Both the position numbers and the translations under genes were made by a program. Below, piece by piece: positions 59,871 through 64,000 of a stretch of 64,000 nucleotides of DNA. The stretch is from Rallus limicola (Eukaryota; Chordata; Aves; Gruiformes; Rallidae): positions 37,488,991-37,552,990 of the forward strand of contig JAKCOZ010000007.1 in the NCBI GenBank assembly GCA_022605955.1, read 5' to 3'. How positions within the stretch are numbered: position 1 is the stretch's first letter; every line of letters starts with the position of its first letter. Under the pieces are notes generated by a model. It saw only the letters and a list, made by a program, of their open reading frames with translations, made no database searches and had not been told where the DNA came from.

Positions 59871-59894
59871 GGGGGGGGGGGGGGGGGGGGGGGG
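59871..59894. repeat. Poly(G) run of 24 with following G-runs
   Basis: Twenty-four consecutive G are followed by GGGG at 59899-59902 and 59904-59907, all on the plus strand. It is directly preceded by A8GC. It is quadruplex-capable and technically difficult to sequence, so the exact length is uncertain. Confidence 0.9.
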
Positions 59895-61161
59895 TGTTGG
59901 GGTGGGGAGCACCTGTATCCTTTCTCTAATACTGCTGTCATGAGATACCTGGTTAGACACCCTTCCTAACCTCCCAATGATGTATCTCTGTTTTTGCAAT
60001 CATGTTCAGCTCTGCACCCACACCATTTACTATATAACCCTGCAGGAAAAAAACAAAATAATGTCTTTAATTTCTGAATGAATATAGTCGTTTGACTCCA
60101 GTTTATGCTGGCTGAAGGACTTGTGGTTCTGTTCCCCCTGGATCTGAATCTGGCTGTAAGAACTTTCAGGGTAAAGAATGCTTCTTCTGTATTTACAGGG
60201 AAGAGAAATCCACATCTCTACTGGACATTCATGTTCTGCACAATTCATTGCTCAGGACAGGGTATAAAGTGTTACTCTAACCCATGGCGCGCAGTGGTTA
60301 CGTGTCTCCCATGCAGCATATCAGACTGCACACAATTCCAATTAACAACTAATTTTGGATTAATTTCTGATTCCCTCCTCTGGGCCTTTGTAATGAGATC
60401 ATGAGTTACACTGACAGAAGTTTTATACTTAAAATCTACCTATATGGTACAGCCTTCTAGGTAGTTAACTGACAACAGCATTAAAAAACTATCCAAAACA
60501 AACATGTGAAAAAAAAAAACAAACTCCCTATTTGTTAGACATCTGGAGTCTTCACTATTAAATTTCATCAGCTATGATCAAGGAAAGAATCTAAATATGT
60601 TCAGCTCCCAGCAGTTTTTTCCTTGCCTTTCTTTCCATGAATTAAGAAGCTGAGTGTTATTATTATGTTGTTTTTATTTTCCTAAAGTACTGAAAGCATT
60701 ACACTGATTTAGGAAAGTGGACAATTTTACTAAATAAAATGCCTGGAGTTCAAAATCTAACTTTTAAAGTAATTGCTTCTCAATTATTTGGTAAACCCCA
60801 GAGCTGTTGGAAAAATATTCACTTTAAATATAAAATTAATGCAAAAGTTAAATATTAGATGAGCTGTTCTTATTTTCCCACGCATATGCAGGAATGCACC
60901 ATTGGAAGTCTGGCAGTAAAATTTGTATTCTTTACACATCTTGGTATATATTTCTCAAAAAGGCCCAGAACCTGAAAGGTACCCAGTTACCTTTTCCACA
61001 TGCACATACTTTGTTTAAAAAGAGATAGAAGTCTAAAGTACCCTGATGGGATCCTAAGAAAATAAATGAATAAACACCGAAGGGCTTCATTAGTAAGAGG
61101 ATTTTAATGGATGAAGGAATCTCAACATTCAACTCAGGCACCCAAATCTAAAACTGACTTA

Positions 61162-62270
61162 AAATCATAGAATTGCCTGGGTTGGAAGAGACCCTTTAGA
61201 TCATCAAGTCCAACCACAGCATGACCCTGACTAGTCCATTAGATCATATTCTTAAGGACTTCATCTACACGCCTTTTAAATACCTCCAGGGATGATGACT
61301 CTACCACCTCCCTGGATAGCCTGTTCCAATGTTTGACAGTCCTTTCAGGAAAGAAATTCTTCCTTATATCTAACCTAAATATCCCTTGATGCAATCTCAA
61401 ACCATTCCCTCTCTTCCTATGGCTTGTCACTAGAGAGAAGAGACCAATCCTGAGATCTCTGCAACTGCCCTGCAGATAGTTGTAGAGAGCCATAAGGTCT
61501 CCCCTCAGCCTCCTTTTCTCAAGACAAAAAAGCCAGCTCCCTCAGCCGTTCCTCATAGGACTTGTGCTCAAAACCCTTCACCAGCTTTGTTGCCTTCCTC
61601 TGGACACACTCCAGCGTCTCAACACCCTTCCCGTAGTGAGGGGCCCAAAACTGGACACAATATTTAATGTGCAGCCTCACCAGAGCTGAGTATAAAGGAA
61701 CTATCACTTCCCAACTCCTGCTGGTCACACTATTCCTGACAAAGGCCAGGATGCTGTTGGCCTTCTTGGCCACCTGGGCACACCGCCAGCTCATGTTCAT
61801 CCGACTGTCAACTAATACCCCCAGGTCCCTTTCCTCCAGGGAGTTCTCCAGCCACTCTGCCCCAAGCTTGTAACATTGCCTGGGGTTATTGTCACCAAAG
61901 TCTAGGACCTGGTACTTGGCATTGTTGAACCCCATAAAGTTGGCTTCTGCCTATCTATCCAGCCTGCCCAGGTCCCTCTTCAGAGCCATGCTACATTCCA
62001 GCAGATCAACACTCCCACACAATTTGGTGTCATCTGAAAACTTACTGAGGGTGCACTCAATCCCCTCATCCAGATCATTAATGAAGATGTTAAACAGAAC
62101 TAGTCCCAGCACTGAGCCCTGGGGAGCACCACTTGTGACTTGCCACCAGCTGGATTTAGCTCTGTTCACCACAACTCTCTGGGCCTGGCCATCCAGACAG
62201 TTTTTAACCCAGCAAAGAATATACCCATCTATTCCATGGACAGCTAGTTTCTCTTTATCAACCTAAGTTA
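61162..62270 (-). mobile_element. CR1 LINE, minus strand, best-preserved copy (1.1 kb)
   Basis: A 5'-truncated CR1 in reverse orientation. Its tail AATCATAGAATTG starts at 61165, followed by 3' UTR GGTTGGAAGAGACCC and a long, only slightly damaged ORF2 portion reaching back to reverse-transcriptase motif B and somewhat beyond (about 62260). Its sequence stays close to the family consensus throughout, so it is among the youngest insertions in the window. It lacks endonuclease and the first half of the polymerase and cannot move by itself. Confidence 0.97.
61239..62260 (-). pseudogene. CR1 ORF2 reverse-transcriptase C-half, one stop and one frameshift
   Basis: Reading the minus strand from about 62260 gives a nearly continuous C-terminal half of CR1 ORF2. 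Motif B is [10 protein letters not shown] (residues 14-23 of the open part 62172-61951), then [13 protein letters not shown], then motif C as FSDDT, where Ser replaces the usual Ala but both catalytic Asp remain. The frame is then interrupted by a TAG at 61951-61953, in the position where this family has the Trp of a WAEANxM block. It reopens in the same frame (61935-61519: [46 protein letters not shown]). One frameshift near 61520-61495 precedes the final block [24 protein letters not shown] and the stop at 61239. Confidence 0.93.
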
Positions 62271-62790
62271 ACTTCAAGATCCATCCTTAAAACCACCTTT
62301 TCATCCCATCCACCTTGAATTTATATGTACCAGAATAACATGAAGGTTGAAATCCTAAGCTTTTTCCCATTACTGGGGAGAGATTCCTTCAGAAAGCATT
62401 GTTGACTGAATCGCTTACTGATTGTATAGTAAGACTGAAGTGTGAAAAGATTCCTATTGTACTGTCCAGGATTCAATACTGCCTAGGTGAAATCCACATT
62501 TAGAAACTCAGGTTTTCTACAATAAGAACCTGCAACTGCTGGTTTCAGTGCTTAGAGTAGCTGTCTGAGATAAGAGACTGGCAGCTCTGTGATTTGCTGG
62601 AGTAAACAGTGGGTACCAGCACGGCAAGCTGGAATATCAAAGGCATACAGTAACACATTTAAACTTGCCATTGTCACATGCCCCTTGCACTTTTCAGACA
62701 CTTGATTGTTGCCTGGACTTTTTTTTTGTCTTTTTTTTTTTTTTTTTTCTGGTATGGTATTCTGATTCCTCAACAAGGACAAAAGTGTCA
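62271..62790. other. Unique DNA with poly(T) tract
   Basis: No gene recognised. A T9-GTC-T18 tract occupies 62719-62748. The minus-strand frame 62552-62860 runs through it and has no domain. Confidence 0.5.
62719..62748. repeat. Poly(T) tract (T9 GTC T18)
   Basis: On the minus strand this is an A-rich run. No retroposon body was recognised on the side where one would be expected. Confidence 0.9.
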
Positions 62791-62814
62791 TTTCAGACAG
62801 TAAAGGTTTATAGA

Positions 62815-63022
62815 TATGGGAGACAAGGAGGGAGACGAGGCACAGGGATCCTGAGGCCACAGCAGGAGAAGGGGGTCAGGAGGTGCTGCAGGCCCAGAGC
62901 AGGGATCCCCTGCAGCCCTGCAGAGCCCCCGCTGGAGCAGAGACCCGCCCTGCAGCCTGGGGTGGGCCGGGAGCCGCAGCAGGGGGGTATTTCCTGCAGG
63001 AGCTGTGGCAGTGGAGAGCCAC
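62815..63022 (+). mobile_element. GC-rich LTR-like fragment (ERVL-type modules)
   Basis: A sharp GC-rich island of about 200 bases in AT-rich DNA. Words such as GCAGGAGAAGGGGGTCAGGA, GATCCCCTGCAGCCC, CCCCCGCTGGAGCAGAGACC and GTATTTCCTGCAGGAGCTG match the reverse complement of the modular middle of the LTR at 7587-8718 and related avian LTRs. Retroviral sense would therefore be plus. The ends are missing. The plus-strand frame 62665-63042 and minus-strand frame 62788-63072 are GC-rich artefacts of it. It might alternatively be a small GC-rich regulatory island, though CpG is scarce. Confidence 0.5.
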
Positions 63023-64000
63023 AGACAAATCTTCAGAGATAAATTTAATAAGATCATAAAACTTTTAGGCATGGTCAGACCATCATACTAACAAGCATCT
63101 TGTTTACATGTGACACTTTTATCCCCTTATACTTCAATTTTACTCTGTTCAGATCACCTATGCCTATTTCCATACCTTTGGTTCTTTCCCCCAGCCCTCA
63201 TAGTAAATCATGCACAATCCCTGTATGCTCCTGCCTTGCATCCCAGAATGACTCCCGTGACTCTAGGCAGTGCACCCACTGAGTAAGGTTCCCAAGAGTA
63301 CTGCTCCTGTTGCCCCACAGTGTGCATGCCACTCCCAGCCATTGTGACTGAAGCTCTCCTGGGACAGCAGTGGCAGGGGCCAGGTCAGGGACTTGTGTCT
63401 CTGACTGAAGTCATGGGCTCTTCTGCCTTCCTTGTGCTTCTGAGCTACTCTGTGTGTGTATGGAGACAAGCTTTATATGACAGAACCTGACAATGTTAAG
63501 CAGCTTGACTTCTCACTCCAAATCTCCAAGGCATTTACAGCTCAGACATCTCTCTGTCTAGGCCCAGAGACCTCGATCTCATAGTCTGTTTCATTGTATT
63601 CTTAGGCATTCAGGACTTAGCAAGCACTTTTATAAGTAGCTCTGAGAGTACTGTCTCCTTGTTTTCGGAGAGGGGAGAGGAAAGGGGCAGAAGAGATAAC
63701 TTGGAAGCATGAAAAAATGTGCAGCCAAACATCCCAGAATGTTATTCAAACAGCTTCAGAATGCAATATCATTAAAAGACTGGAAGTTAGGGAAATCCCA
63801 TTCCCTCCTTTTACAGCTCATCTATTTTAAATATGTCTCTGATGGAAAATAATATAAAACCTGTGAGAAGAAATCTATGGAATGTACATGTCCCATGAGA
63901 GAATTAAAGGGTAGCTGAGTGCTTTAGCCACCGTCATTTGCCATGTTCTGAAAAAAATAACTGAATATTATTATTTTTGAAAAGGTGTATCAGACAGTTG
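63023..64000. other. Unique DNA to window end
   Basis: No gene or repeat recognised. Frames at 63100-63282 (plus) and 63263-63469 (minus) have no domain. Confidence 0.5.

Larger units (their letters stand above)
43906..61161. other. 17 kb of unique AT-rich DNA without recognised genes or transposons
   Basis: The longest repeat-poor stretch in the window. It contains only simple repeats: (TCCTC)n at 44.8 kb, an A-rich tract at 47.8 kb, poly(A) at 56.3 kb, small tandem duplications at 57.4 and 58.4 kb, and poly(G) at 59.9 kb. Open frames up to 115 codons (49900-50247, minus) show no domain, signal peptide or family motif. A splice-acceptor-like site lies at 57889. The low density of recent insertions compared with the rest could hide conserved regulatory elements, but that cannot be judged from one sequence. 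Confidence 0.5.

Noticed and set aside
61667..62266. Plus-strand frames of 68 and 125 codons
   Set aside because: They are opposite-strand shadows of the CR1 reverse-transcriptase remnant at 61239-62260.
62665..63072. Pro/Gly/Arg-rich frames of 94-125 codons
   Set aside because: They combine a poly(T)/poly(A) tract with a GC-rich LTR-like patch; no domain, and the composition explains the open length.

Overview
This window looks like non-coding nuclear DNA from a bird, probably a neoavian species. Two repeat types support this. One is about eighteen pieces of the avian/reptilian non-LTR retrotransposon CR1, recognised by their endonuclease/reverse-transcriptase relics and the ATTCTRTG-type 3' tail. 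The other is pieces of LTR families that I recall as common in avian genomes, with a GTCGTGGTTTAACCC-like end. The DNA is AT-rich, every open frame is short, and I found no convincing host protein-coding exon, rRNA, tRNA, CRISPR array or bacterial-type operon. It is best read as a gene desert or as part of a very long intron.

Layout: 1-2.4 kb unique; 2.4-2.9 kb CR1 (+); 6.5-7.0 kb CR1 (+); 7.59-8.72 kb a complete solitary LTR with a 5-bp target-site duplication, followed by CR1 (-) at 8.75-9.09 kb; 11.1 kb a CR1 scrap; 13.65-16.13 kb a repeat cluster of three CR1 pieces plus an unidentified GC-richer block; 16.1-27.8 kb essentially unique; 27.77-28.36 kb a second, eroded solitary LTR; 29.88-31.05 kb a CR1(-)/CR1(+)/LTR-scrap mosaic; 34.6-36.1 kb the CR1 copy reaching furthest 5', with endonuclease remnants; 37.3-38.1 kb three CR1 scraps in alternating orientation; 39.2-39.9, 41.5-42.4 and 43.7-43.9 kb more CR1; 43.9-61.1 kb unique DNA with simple repeats only; 61.16-62.27 kb the best-preserved CR1; about 62.8-63.0 kb a GC-rich LTR-like scrap; then unique DNA to the end.

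Simple-sequence highlights are a perfect (TCCTC)n tract of about 135 bp, a 24-base G homopolymer, an A/C block whose minus strand could form a G-quadruplex, and a compound GTAT/TCTA tract. No set of genes works together here. What can be read is the insertion, truncation and decay history of retroelements. I found no evidence for a novel biological system. Splice-like and hairpin-like signals are listed at low confidence.
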